Shown here piece by piece: positions 43,481 through 51,805 of a stretch of 64,000 nt of DNA (positions are counted from its first letter, which is position 1; each line of letters opens with the position of its first letter). The stretch spans positions 2,529,320 to 2,593,319 of the forward strand of contig NZ_RAPN01000001.1 in the NCBI RefSeq assembly GCF_003610535.1. The letters run 5' to 3'. The notes beneath the pieces are model-generated. The model was not told the DNA's origin and searched no databases. It saw only the letters and a program-made list of their open reading frames with translations. A program made the position numbers and the translations under genes. This stretch comes from Mangrovibacterium diazotrophicum. GTDB taxonomy: Bacteria > Bacteroidota > Bacteroidia > Bacteroidales > Prolixibacteraceae.

Positions 43481-43485
43481 GGAGG
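43481..43485 (+). promoter_or_regulatory. Shine-Dalgarno sequence GGAGG of clpP
   Basis: GGAGG ends 7 nt before the clpP ATG. Most genes in this window lack such a site, so it is unusual here. clpX has AAGGAG about 12 nt before its ATG. Confidence 0.5.
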
Positions 43486-43492
43486 ACAACAA

Positions 43493-44164
43493 ATGAACGA
43501 CGCAAAAGAATTCCAAAAATATGCTACCAAACACAAGGGTATCAGCAGTTTAACTATGCATCGATATGATTCGATCTTTACAAATAGCCTGACCCCTTAT
43601 ATCATTGAAGAACGCCAACTGAATGTAGCATCAATGGATGTTTTCTCTCGTTTGATGATGGATCGCATCATTTTCCTGGGAACACCAATTGACGATTACG
43701 TGGCGAATATCATCCAAGCCCAGCTATTATTTATGGAATCGACCGATCCGACCAAGGATATTCAAATTTATTTTAATACTCCCGGAGGATCTGTTCATGC
43801 CGGTTTAGGCATTTACGATACCATGCAATATATCAACCCGGATATTGCTACAATCTGTACAGGTATGGCAGCATCAATGGGTGCAGTCCTTTTGACTGCC
43901 GGTGCTGAAGGGAAACGCTCGGCCCTGAAACACTCTCGCGTGATGATTCACCAACCAATGGGTGGCGCACAGGGACAAGCATCCGACATTGAGATCACTG
44001 CGCGTGAGATCTTGAAATTGAAAAAAGAATTATACGACATTATCGCCAAACATGCTCATAAATCATTTGATGAAGTAGAACGCGATGCGGACCGTGACTA
44101 CTGGATGACTTCAGAAGAAGCGAAGGAATACGGCATGATCGATGAGATTTTGGTGAGAAGCTAA
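43493..44164 (+). CDS. clpP: ATP-dependent Clp protease proteolytic subunit
   Basis: A 223-aa serine peptidase that forms the two-ring chamber of ClpXP. The catalytic Ser is in CTGMAASMGAVLLTAG, His in RVMIHQPMGGAQGQASDI and Asp in DRDYWM. RIIFLGTPIDDYVANIIQAQLLF and YFNTPGGSVHAGLGIYD are family-typical. About 30 extra N-terminal residues precede the usual start of the mature subunit, likely a propeptide. It is 28 nt upstream of clpX and preceded by a terminator-promoter composite. Confidence 0.97.
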   Translation: MNDAKEFQKYATKHKGISSLTMHRYDSIFTNSLTPYIIEERQLNVASMDVFSRLMMDRIIFLGTPIDDYVANIIQAQLLFMESTDPTKDIQIYFNTPGGSVHAGLGIYDTMQYINPDIATICTGMAASMGAVLLTAGAEGKRSALKHSRVMIHQPMGGAQGQASDIEITAREILKLKKELYDIIAKHAHKSFDEVERDADRDYWMTSEEAKEYGMIDEILVRS

Positions 44165-44191
44165 AGCATTTGACAAAGGAGAATAAATAGT

Positions 44192-45406
44192 ATGGATAAA
44201 TGTTCTTTTTGCGGACGGGAGAAAAAAGATGTCAACCTGTTGATTGCAGGAATGGAAGGTCACATTTGTGACCGCTGTATTGAGCAGGCTTACGCCATCG
44301 TTGAAGAAGAATTCAAAACAGATACGGAATTTGATCTCACGGGCGTCAAACTCCTGAAACCAAAAGAAATTAAAGAGTTTCTGGATCAATATGTCATTGG
44401 GCAAGACCAAGCCAAAAAGATCCTTTCTGTAGCCGTTTACAACCACTACAAACGTTTGAATCAAAAGATTCAGACGGACGAAACTGAGATTGAAAAATCA
44501 AATATCATTTTGGTTGGACAAACCGGTACCGGCAAAACTTTGCTGGCTCGCACAATCGCAAAAATGCTTCACGTTCCTTTCACCATCGTTGATGCAACGG
44601 TTTTGACCGAAGCGGGTTACGTAGGTGAAGACGTGGAAAGTTTGCTGACTCGTTTGTTGCAGGCAGCCGACTACAACGTGGAAGCTGCAGAGCGCGGTAT
44701 TGTGTTCATCGACGAAATCGACAAAATCGCCCGCAAAGGAGACAATCCTTCTATCACCCGCGACGTGTCCGGCGAAGGTGTTCAACAAGGTTTGCTGAAG
44801 TTGCTGGAAGGTTCGGTAGTGAATGTTCCGCCACAAGGTGGACGTAAACACCCGGAACAAAAAATGATCGCTGTGAATACAAAGAATATTCTTTTCATTT
44901 GCGGCGGCGCATTTGACGGTATCGAGAAGAAGATTGCCAACCGGATGAACACCAAAGTAGTTGGTTACGGCGCCCAAAAGAAATTGGACAAAGTTGACAA
45001 GGAGAATATGCTGCAGTATGTTGCACCGCAGGACCTGAAGAGCTTCGGTTTAATTCCAGAGATCATTGGCCGTTTGCCGGTGTTGACTTACCTGAAGCCG
45101 CTCGACCGTGAAGCCTTGCGCAATATCCTGACAGAGCCGAAGAATTCGCTGATCAAGCAGTACGTGAAATTGTTTGATCTGGACGGTATTGAACTGAGTT
45201 TCGACGAGGATGCGTTGGAGTACATTGTTGACAAAGCGGTAGAGTTCAACTTGGGTGCCCGTGGGCTTCGCTCAATTTGCGAAAACATCATGATTGATGC
45301 CATGTACGACAGTCCGTCGGACGGAGTGAAAGCACTGAGCATCTCCCGCGAATACGCCGAATCGAAATTCGATACGGAAGATCATCACAGATTAAAAGCT
45401 AGCTAA
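44192..45406 (+). CDS. clpX: ATP-dependent Clp protease ATP-binding subunit ClpX
   Basis: A 404-aa AAA+ unfoldase. The N-terminal zinc-binding domain has CSFCGREK and [10 protein letters not shown] (four Cys). Walker A is [12 protein letters not shown] (about residues 109-120), then the pore loop [18 protein letters not shown], Walker [10 protein letters not shown] and the ClpP-docking loop region. Sensor 2 is in [10 protein letters not shown]. It delivers tagged substrates to ClpP, whose gene lies immediately upstream. Confidence 0.98.
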   Translation: MDKCSFCGREKKDVNLLIAGMEGHICDRCIEQAYAIVEEEFKTDTEFDLTGVKLLKPKEIKEFLDQYVIGQDQAKKILSVAVYNHYKRLNQKIQTDETEIEKSNIILVGQTGTGKTLLARTIAKMLHVPFTIVDATVLTEAGYVGEDVESLLTRLLQAADYNVEAAERGIVFIDEIDKIARKGDNPSITRDVSGEGVQQGLLKLLEGSVVNVPPQGGRKHPEQKMIAVNTKNILFICGGAFDGIEKKIANRMNTKVVGYGAQKKLDKVDKENMLQYVAPQDLKSFGLIPEIIGRLPVLTYLKPLDREALRNILTEPKNSLIKQYVKLFDLDGIELSFDEDALEYIVDKAVEFNLGARGLRSICENIMIDAMYDSPSDGVKALSISREYAESKFDTEDHHRLKAS

Positions 45407-45413
45407 TAAATAT

Positions 45414-45444
45414 AAATGCCGGATGTAATGTCCGGCATTTTTTT
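45414..45444 (+). terminator. clpX terminator
   Basis: Perfect 9-bp stem AATGCCGGA (45415-45423)/TCCGGCATT (45431-45439), then TTTTT. Confidence 0.9.
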
Positions 45445-45465
45445 GTCGAACCTTACTTATTCTTC

Positions 45466-46086
45466 ATGATTCGCTTCAAGAACGTATCCCTCACATTGGG
45501 GAATAAGCAATTGCTCGAACAGTTCAACCTGAACATCGCCAAAGGCGACAAAGTCGTCATTTCCGCTCCTTCCGGTGCCGGGAAATCTACCCTATTGAAA
45601 TTATTGCTCGGCTTCTTCGAGCCGGATGAAGGCAGGATTCTTTTCAACCAGAAAGAATTGAGGCCGGAGAACATGCGACTGATTCGAAGCCAGATCGGCT
45701 ACTTGAGCCAGGATATTGATCTGCCAAACGGCAAGGTCGAAGAAGTTTTTGACGAAATCTTTCACTACGCTGTCAATCGCAACATCAACTACAGCCGCGA
45801 CATGCTAATTGAAAAAATCAGGGAAGTCAATTTAAAGGAAGATATCCTTGCCAAAAACACAATTGACATTTCCGGTGGTGAACGGCAGCGTTTGGGCTGG
45901 ATTTTAGTGATGCTGCTTAACCGCCCGGTTCTTCTGCTCGACGAACCAACCTCCGCGCTGGATGAAGCGATGAAAAACTATTTCGTCGATTACATCAAGC
46001 AAACGAAGAAGACAGTCATCTGCTCCAGCCACGACAAGGAATGGCACACCGAGCCTATGCGAATTATTACAAACCTAAGATCATGA
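45466..46086 (+). CDS. fetA: ABC transporter ATP-binding protein, FetA-like
   Basis: A 206-aa compact ATPase with Walker A PSGAGKST (about residues 34-41), Q-loop IGYLSQDIDLP, signature ISGGERQRLGW, Walker B VLLLDEPTSALD and H-loop CSSHDKEW. It overlaps the permease gene by ATGA (46083-46086), and that permease is of the UPF0014/FetB family. By analogy with E. coli FetAB the pair may export iron under oxidative stress. Assignment rests on the partner, as the ATPase alone is generic. Confidence 0.8.
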   Translation: MIRFKNVSLTLGNKQLLEQFNLNIAKGDKVVISAPSGAGKSTLLKLLLGFFEPDEGRILFNQKELRPENMRLIRSQIGYLSQDIDLPNGKVEEVFDEIFHYAVNRNINYSRDMLIEKIREVNLKEDILAKNTIDISGGERQRLGWILVMLLNRPVLLLDEPTSALDEAMKNYFVDYIKQTKKTVICSSHDKEWHTEPMRIITNLRS

Positions 46087-46871
46087 ATACACCACACATC
46101 AGCATATTGGGTGCCGCTGCGGGATTGCTGTTAATCCTTCCTGCCGTATTACTGGTGTGGAAACTCAAATTAGGCTTCAACCGGCAACTGATTACCGGAG
46201 CCGGCCGCATGGTCATTCAGCTCTCGTTCGTTGGCCTTTACCTCATTTATATTTTCAAACTCGACAGCATCCTCATCAACATTGCCTACCTCGGCATGAT
46301 GGTGTTCTTCGCCGCTTTATCGGGCATCAAAAACTCGTCGCTTAGGTTGAAACGTTTTTTACTACAGACTTTCCTGGCAATGCTGTTTCCGACCTTTTTC
46401 ACCTTATTCTATTTCAACTTGCTTGTTGTTCAGATCCCGAATGTTTTTCGGGCGGACATCATGATCCCCATTGGTGGAATGATGCTCGGCAATATCCTGA
46501 AGTCGAACATCGTCGCCTTGAAAACCTTTTTCACGCTCGTCAAGCGCGAAGAGAAAGTTTACCTGTACCTACTGGCGACAGGGGCAACCCGCAACGAAGC
46601 ATTGCGCCCGTTTTTTAAAGAAGCCGTTAGGACAGCCATGGCACCCAACTTAGCTATGATGGCCACCGCGGGCCTGGTGTCACTCCCCGGCATGATGACC
46701 GGGCAGATTATTGGTGGCTCCGACCCGGCATTGGCGGTCAAGTACCAGATTATGCTGATGATCATGATCTTCTTCACCGGCCTGGTCAGTATTCTTATTC
46801 AGTTGTATTTTGCCGTCAAACAAGGCTTCGACAGCAACGACCGTTTTGATAAAAGTGTACTTCGCCCCTGA
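46083..46871 (+). CDS. fetB: ABC transporter permease, FetB/UPF0014 family
   Basis: A 262-aa inner-membrane protein. I start at ATG 46083 (MNTPHISILGAAAG), which overlaps the stop of the ATPase gene as ATGA; the longer frame lies inside the ATPase. About seven TM segments are present, with the family motifs GAGRMVIQLSFVGLYLIYIF, MIPIGGMMLGN, EEKVYLYLLATGATRNEALRPF and LVSLPGMMTGQIIGGSDPALAVKYQI. UPF0014 proteins (YbbM/FetB) act with YbbL/FetA in iron export. Confidence 0.9.
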   Translation: MNTPHISILGAAAGLLLILPAVLLVWKLKLGFNRQLITGAGRMVIQLSFVGLYLIYIFKLDSILINIAYLGMMVFFAALSGIKNSSLRLKRFLLQTFLAMLFPTFFTLFYFNLLVVQIPNVFRADIMIPIGGMMLGNILKSNIVALKTFFTLVKREEKVYLYLLATGATRNEALRPFFKEAVRTAMAPNLAMMATAGLVSLPGMMTGQIIGGSDPALAVKYQIMLMIMIFFTGLVSILIQLYFAVKQGFDSNDRFDKSVLRP

Positions 46872-46972
46872 GCCACTCACCTTATAAAATATTAACAAAA
46901 GAAGTGTCCTATTCAAACAACCATCGCCTGTCCGCAGCGTTCTTCTTCTAGCAAATTGAAAAAACAGAAAAT

Positions 46973-47980
46973 ATGAATTGGAGAAGACTCTCGAGTTTTG
47001 TGATCGCAATTCTCATCCTCACGAGCGCATCGTTTGCACAAAGCGATAAACTGAAAGAACTGGACATCAACCTGGAAAATTACAAATATCCGTACCCGGT
47101 TCACTTCATCACCCTGAACGACCAACAACAATCGTTGAAGATGGCGTACATGGACGTACAGCCAAGTCACCCGAACGGCAAAGTCGTGATGCTTTTACAT
47201 GGAAAAAACTTTAACGGCGCTTACTGGGGTGAAACAGCAGCCAGACTATCGAAAGAAGGTTTTCGGGTCATTATCCCTGACCAGATTGGATTTGGAAAGT
47301 CGACAAAACCCGAGCACTATCAATACACTTTCCAACAGTTAGCCTTGAATACAAAAGCGATCCTAGACACCCTGGGAATCGAAAAGACCAGTGTATTGGG
47401 ACATTCCATGGGTGGAATGGTTGCTACCCGTTTTGTGCTGATGTTTCCGGATCGAACAGACAAGTTCATCCTGGAAAACCCGATTGGGTTGGAAGACTGG
47501 AAGCTGAAAGTTCCATACAAAACTATTGACTGGTGGTACCAAAGCGAACTAAAGAAATCGTACGAAGGCGTCAAGAAGTACCAGCTGGATAGTTATTACG
47601 ACAACAAATGGAAACCGGAGTACGACGAATGGGTGAACCTGCTTGCAGGTTGGACGCTGAATAAGGACTATCCCTTGATTGCCTGGAATGCTGCTCTGAC
47701 TTACGATATGATTTTTACCCAGCCGGTATGTTACGAGTTTAAAAATGTGACAGCGCCTACTTTGCTTATCATCGGACAGCGCGACCGCACGGCATTGGGG
47801 AAACCGCTGGTAAGTACTGAAGTTCGGGCTACGATGGGCAACTATCCCGAACTGGGACGTAAAACGCAAAAGGAAATTAAGGGAAGCCAATTGGTCGAAA
47901 TCGACAACATTGGTCACCTCCCGCATATCGAAGCCTTTGATCAGTTTATTGAACCGCTGGTGAAGTTCTTAAAAGAATAG
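46973..47980 (+). CDS. secreted alpha/beta hydrolase
   Basis: A 335-aa protein with an N-terminal signal peptide (MNWRRLSSFVIAILILTSASFAQ) and an alpha/beta-hydrolase fold. The oxyanion region is MLLHGKNFNGAYWG, then IPDQIGFGKSTKP, the nucleophile elbow VLGHSMGGMVA, the acid in GQRDRTALGK and His in NIGHLPHIE. A tryptophan-rich cap lies between about residues 180 and 245. Family members include epoxide hydrolases, lipases and C-C hydrolases; the substrate cannot be told. It is monocistronic and convergent with rmuC across a long hairpin. Confidence 0.88.
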   Translation: MNWRRLSSFVIAILILTSASFAQSDKLKELDINLENYKYPYPVHFITLNDQQQSLKMAYMDVQPSHPNGKVVMLLHGKNFNGAYWGETAARLSKEGFRVIIPDQIGFGKSTKPEHYQYTFQQLALNTKAILDTLGIEKTSVLGHSMGGMVATRFVLMFPDRTDKFILENPIGLEDWKLKVPYKTIDWWYQSELKKSYEGVKKYQLDSYYDNKWKPEYDEWVNLLAGWTLNKDYPLIAWNAALTYDMIFTQPVCYEFKNVTAPTLLIIGQRDRTALGKPLVSTEVRATMGNYPELGRKTQKEIKGSQLVEIDNIGHLPHIEAFDQFIEPLVKFLKE

Positions 47981-47988
47981 ATTTTAGT

Positions 47989-48023
47989 TAGTGAGGGCAT
48001 GACTTCGAGTCATCCCCTCACTA
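47989..48023. terminator. long hairpin between convergent genes
   Basis: TAGTGAGGG...ATGACT pairs with AGTCAT...CCCTCACTA: 15 bp with a single C-C mismatch and a 3-nt loop (TCG). No T-tract follows on either strand. It sits exactly between the hydrolase and rmuC stops, so it may act as a shared 3'-end structure. Confidence 0.6.
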
Positions 48024-48037
48024 TCTCCGCAATCCCT

Positions 48038-49372
48038 TTAATCCTCCAAAAATTTAGCCGGTAACTCTTTGCTGGCTTTCGCTCCAAGTTCGCGTAATTT
48101 TTCGGCCGAGCGAATCAGGTTTCCGCGACCATCGTACAACTTGTTCATCGCCAAATCATAGTTCTTCCGGGTCTGGTCCAGGTTATTGCCAATCTTTTCC
48201 AGGTCGGCAATAAAGCTCACAAACTTATCGTACAAAGCTCCACCTTGACGCGCAATTTCGATGGCGTTGCGGGTCTGGTTTTCCTGTTGCCAAATGGACG
48301 CAATTGTTCGCAGAGTGGCCAGCAAAGTTGAAGGACTTACGATGACCACTTTGTTATCCCAGGCATACGAAAACAGTTCCTGGTCGGCCTCGATGGCAAC
48401 GCTAAAGGAAGACTCGATCGGGACGAACAATAACACAAAATCGGGACTATTAATCCCTTGCGCCAACTGATAGTGTTTTTCGCTTAACAACTTCACATGC
48501 GATTTCAAGCTCGCGAGGTGCTCCTTGATATGACGGGCACGCTCATCGTCGTCCGTTGCATTCACCCAGCGCTCGTAAGCAATCAGCGACACCTTTGAGT
48601 CGACAATGATATGTTTTTGATCCGGCAGGTTAATAACCACATCCGGCTGAATGCGCTGTCCGTTATCGTTCAGTGTACTGAATTGCTTGCTGTACTCCTG
48701 TCCTTCCTTCAAGCCCGAGCGTTCGAGAATCTTTTCCAGGATAACCTCGCCCCAGTTTCCTTGTTTTTTCACATCCCCTTTCAACGCTTTGGTCAGGTTG
48801 TTAGCTTCATCACTGATCTTCATGTTCAGGTCATGAAGCTTTTTCAACTCTGCTTTCAAGTCGGTTTGATCTTTCAATCCTTTCTCGTAAGTGTCTTCAA
48901 CCTTCTTTTCAAAAAGCTGGATTTTCTCCCGAAGTGGATTCAGAATCTCACTGATATTTTTCTGATTGACTTGGGTGAATTCCTGTGAGTTTTGCTTCAG
49001 TATCTTGTGCGCTACATTTTCAAACTCAATAGTGAACTTCTTCTGTAAATCCTCCATCTCCTGTTTTTGATTAGCGAGCTTTTCGCGCAGGTTCGCGAAC
49101 TCAACTTCTGCTTTTGCGAGTCGCTCCGCTTTCTGGTCATTCTCTGCCTGAACAGACACCAATCTCGCATCCAGACGATCCTTTTCCGAAGCCAGGTTTA
49201 AAACCCGCTCTTCCAGCTGAGCTTTATTTTTTTCGTACTCGGTTTGAACAAGCATTCGCTCTGCTTCAACTGACTTTGTCTCCAGCTCCGAAGACTTCGA
49301 CTTCAACTTAAAAACAAGAAATGCGACCAGAAAACCAATTAACAGGCCAACAAGCAGATAGATAAATTCCAT
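48038..49372 (-). CDS. rmuC: DNA recombination protein RmuC
   Basis: A 444-aa protein with one N-terminal TM helix (residues 3-22, FIYLLVGLLIGFLVAFLVF). A coiled coil of about 120 residues follows (ETKSVEAERMLVQTEYEKNK), then the RmuC domain with GNWGEVILEKILERSGL, QPDVVINLPDQKHIIVDSKVSLIAYERW (restriction-endonuclease-like core D-x-K) and DFVLLFVPIESSF. It limits inversion at short repeats in E. coli. Length is normal and it is monocistronic. Confidence 0.94.
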   Translation of the reverse strand: MEFIYLLVGLLIGFLVAFLVFKLKSKSSELETKSVEAERMLVQTEYEKNKAQLEERVLNLASEKDRLDARLVSVQAENDQKAERLAKAEVEFANLREKLANQKQEMEDLQKKFTIEFENVAHKILKQNSQEFTQVNQKNISEILNPLREKIQLFEKKVEDTYEKGLKDQTDLKAELKKLHDLNMKISDEANNLTKALKGDVKKQGNWGEVILEKILERSGLKEGQEYSKQFSTLNDNGQRIQPDVVINLPDQKHIIVDSKVSLIAYERWVNATDDDERARHIKEHLASLKSHVKLLSEKHYQLAQGINSPDFVLLFVPIESSFSVAIEADQELFSYAWDNKVVIVSPSTLLATLRTIASIWQQENQTRNAIEIARQGGALYDKFVSFIADLEKIGNNLDQTRKNYDLAMNKLYDGRGNLIRSAEKLRELGAKASKELPAKFLED

Positions 49373-49588
49373 TACTGATCAATTTTGTTGGCTAAATGTA
49401 CAAAGAACTAACACATCTGAAAAGAAAGATTCGGACGTTTTACGAAGAGGTACCAGCTGATGAAAGATGCCTTTAGCCGTATTCACAAGATGCGATACAA
49501 CTAAATGTTTTTATAGCTCAAACCAAGGTTGTAAATTTATGGGCGATTCATAAAACAGAAACAATTCTTAGTTTTCACTTTAAATTCT

Positions 49589-50113
49589 ATGACCATGAAA
49601 AAAATTATCGGATTGGCGGTCGTTCTGATTTGGGCTTTAAGTACGCAAGCCCAGGGCGAGAAAATAGGCCTGCGTGTAGGTTACCAAAACACCATGATGA
49701 AAGTGGATGGCAGCAAAATAGGGGACACAGGGAGCTCTTTCTTCCTGAATGTGTACAAAGACGCGCGAATAATTCCTTTCCTTTTCGTTCATTCGGGCTT
49801 GCAGTACTCGCAGGCGAAGGCTGACATCAGCGGAGACAATTACACCATTAACTATTTGGGAGCACCTGTTGGATTGAAGGCCAAACTTGGCCCTGTTTAC
49901 GGATTGGCTGGAGCAACATTCAATGTCAAGCTCAGCGAAAAAAATTCTCCAACGGGCGACGATGCAAAGTGGTACGACACGAACACCTTTGTCGGCTTGG
50001 GCTTCAATATTCTAATGCTGAATATAGAGGGACGCTACTCGTGGGGATTGACCGACATCAACAGCGGCATCCACAACGATGCCTTCCAAATTGGCCTGGG
50101 AATAAGATTCTAA
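49589..50113 (+). CDS. outer-membrane beta-barrel protein (small porin-like)
   Basis: A 174-aa protein with a signal peptide (after MTM: KKIIGLAVVLIWALSTQAQG). The mature portion is built of alternating amphipathic strands (EKIGLRVGYQNTMMKV, IIPFLFVHSGLQYSQAKAD, TINYLGAPVGLKAKL, FVGLGFNILMLNIEGRYSWGL) and ends with GLGIRF, the C-terminal Phe typical of outer-membrane barrels. An eight-stranded OmpW/OmpX-like barrel is likely. Start is ATG 49589, or 49595 with the same signal. Its function is unknown. Confidence 0.8.
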   Translation: MTMKKIIGLAVVLIWALSTQAQGEKIGLRVGYQNTMMKVDGSKIGDTGSSFFLNVYKDARIIPFLFVHSGLQYSQAKADISGDNYTINYLGAPVGLKAKLGPVYGLAGATFNVKLSEKNSPTGDDAKWYDTNTFVGLGFNILMLNIEGRYSWGLTDINSGIHNDAFQIGLGIRF

Positions 50114-50134
50114 GCAACCAAGACACGAAATAGA

Positions 50135-50168
50135 AAAGGCGCCCGATTTTAAGCGAGCGCCTTTTTGT
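50135..50168 (+). terminator. terminator after the beta-barrel gene
   Basis: AAAGGCGC (50135-50142)/GCGCCTTT (50157-50164), then TT; 14-nt loop. Confidence 0.75.
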
Positions 50169-50189
50169 ATTTTCTAATGGGAAAGCGGC

Positions 50190-50225
50190 AAAAAACAAAA
50201 AACCACCAGTTTTAAGCTGATGGTT
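50190..50225 (-). terminator. terminator of the greA-HIT operon (minus strand)
   Basis: AACCACCAG (50201-50209) pairs with CTGATGGTT (50217-50225) with one wobble; on the minus strand TTTTTTGTTTTTTG follows. Confidence 0.75.
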
Positions 50226-50233
50226 TAGGATAA

Positions 50234-50632
50234 TTACAATTCAATATTTTTAGCAATTGTAGCTGCTATTTCGGCAAACTGTTCCGGAGTAAATTTCTTT
50301 TTATCCGAAAAGTTCAGCAAATCGGCTTCGGTTTGCATGGGCACCAGGTGAACATGTGCGTGGGGCACTTCCAAACCCAAAACCATTACGCCAACTTTAG
50401 CGCAAGGAACAGCTTGTTTCAAGCCCTTTGCTACTTTCTTGGCGAACAGCTGCAAACCAATGTAAGTTTCGTCATCCAAATCAAACAGGTAGTCAACTTC
50501 TTTCTTCGGAATGCACAACACATGTCCTTTGGCTACCGGGAAAATATCCAGGAATGCCAGGTAGTTGTCATCCTCAGCCACCTTGTAGGCGGGGATTTCT
50601 CCTTGAACGATTCGGGTAAACAAACTTGCCAT
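50234..50632 (-). CDS. HIT family nucleotide-binding protein
   Basis: A 132-aa histidine-triad protein. The catalytic HAHVHLVP is at about residues 91-98; the N-terminus has SLFTRIVQGEIPAYKVAEDD and the middle PVAKGHVLCIPKKEV. HIT proteins hydrolyse AMP-linked compounds such as adenosine phosphoramidates. Length is standard for the HinT branch. It lies 6 nt after greA, so the two are one operon. Confidence 0.93.
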   Translation of the reverse strand: MASLFTRIVQGEIPAYKVAEDDNYLAFLDIFPVAKGHVLCIPKKEVDYLFDLDDETYIGLQLFAKKVAKGLKQAVPCAKVGVMVLGLEVPHAHVHLVPMQTEADLLNFSDKKKFTPEQFAEIAATIAKNIEL

Positions 50633-50638
50633 AATCTC

Positions 50639-51112
50639 TTACAGTGAAATGTCAATAATTTCAAATGCAACCACTCCCGACGGAACTTTAATGTCCACCA
50701 CATCGCCAACTTTTTTACCGATCAGGCCTTTGGCAATAGGAGTTTCAATCGAGATTTTTCCCGATTTCAGATCTGCTTCGTGTTCCGAAACAATGGTGTA
50801 AACCATCGTCGCGTTGTTCTTTTTGTTCTTGATAGTTACCTTATTCAGGATTTGAACCTGGTCGGTATCAATCTTTGATTCATCAATAATACGGGCGTTG
50901 GCAATTTTATCGCGTAAAACAGCGATTTTTGCTTCCAACATTCCCTGCGCATCTTTTGCGGCGTCGTATTCTGCATTTTCGGAGATATCACCTTTTTCAA
51001 TGGCTTCTCCAATTTGCTTTGAAATTGCAGGACGCTCAACATTCATCAAGTGTTCGAGCTCTCCTTTCAGCTTGTTCAAACCATCTTGAGTGATATAGGT
51101 CGCCTTTCCCAT
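50639..51112 (-). CDS. greA: transcription elongation factor GreA
   Basis: A 157-aa protein that rescues backtracked RNA polymerase. The N-terminal coiled coil (YITQDGLNKLKGELEHLMNVERPAI ... EKGDISENAEYDAAKD) carries the tip acidic residues D and E in DISENAEYD. The C-terminal FKBP-like domain has SPIAKGLIGKKVGD-like sequence (TPIAKGLIGKKVGDVVDIKVP). It is first in the operon with the HIT gene. A TAGCTTTG -7 element lies about 80 nt upstream. Confidence 0.96.
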   Translation of the reverse strand: MGKATYITQDGLNKLKGELEHLMNVERPAISKQIGEAIEKGDISENAEYDAAKDAQGMLEAKIAVLRDKIANARIIDESKIDTDQVQILNKVTIKNKKNNATMVYTIVSEHEADLKSGKISIETPIAKGLIGKKVGDVVDIKVPSGVVAFEIIDISL

Positions 51113-51190
51113 TTCTTAAACTTTTATTTTTAATGTTATGACTTCATATAAACAAAAAAGAATTCCGGCGAGCGGAACTCTTTGTGTATG

Positions 51191-51198
51191 CAAAGCTA
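51191..51198 (-). promoter_or_regulatory. -7 promoter element of greA (TAGCTTTG, minus strand)
   Basis: CAAAGCTA on the plus strand, 79 nt upstream of the greA start. Confidence 0.5.
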
Positions 51199-51268
51199 AT
51201 TAAAATATTTGATTTTAGCGAACGGTGTGTTCTAAAATTGTTTTTAAAACACTGCTAATTAAAAAGTT

Positions 51269-51736
51269 CTAATATTTCCGATTGATAATTTCGGAGTACA
51301 AAACTGCTTTCCGAAGCGAAAAATCTTTCATGATCAGATTCTTCGGACTGAGCTTCGCTTCGTCCTCCAACGAAAGCTTTTCAACCTCAAGCGTCTTCAT
51401 TTTTCGTTCCGGCCGACTGTAGGAATGTCTCAAACTTTCACGCATCAACGGCTTATGTTCCATCTTTGCCGGAGCCTCCATTTTCGCTGGCGCTTTCATC
51501 TTCTCTTTCTTCGTCGGGGCAGGTGCCCGTTTAACGACTGGCGGCGGCACCAGGTTGTCTTCCTGCCCTCCTGTCATAAACAGGTCTCCTTCGAAAATTT
51601 CCTCGAAGACCGATCTCGAAGGGCGTTCATTCTCGTCCATACCGCGCATAGCCTCTTCCCGCTTCTTCTTTTGCTTATTCATGGCTCCAAACACCGACAG
51701 CGCAATTGCTATTAGTATAAAAATATAGTCTTCCAT
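51269..51736 (-). CDS. membrane-anchored protein with basic/proline-rich tail, unknown
   Basis: A 155-aa protein from ATG 51736 (MEDYIFILIAIALSVFGAMNKQKKKREEA). One TM helix at residues 4-18 is followed by positive charges, so the C-terminus should be cytoplasmic. An acidic stretch, then a repetitive Lys/Ala/Pro/Met segment (APAPTKKEKMKAPAKMEAPAKMEH) and a charged helix ending ILRKAVLYSEIINRKY-like follow. I recognise no domain. The conserved-looking C-terminal LSPKNLIMKDFSLRKAVLYSEI resembles short Bacteroidota membrane proteins of unknown role. Divergent from the Rieske-like lipoprotein, 69 nt apart. Confidence 0.65.
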   Translation of the reverse strand: MEDYIFILIAIALSVFGAMNKQKKKREEAMRGMDENERPSRSVFEEIFEGDLFMTGGQEDNLVPPPVVKRAPAPTKKEKMKAPAKMEAPAKMEHKPLMRESLRHSYSRPERKMKTLEVEKLSLEDEAKLSPKNLIMKDFSLRKAVLYSEIINRKY

Positions 51737-51805
51737 GATCTTGTTTTTTCGCGGCAATGAAATAAATTGCCAACTCTTTCGGTTTTGTTTATAAAGGTAT
51801 AAAAA

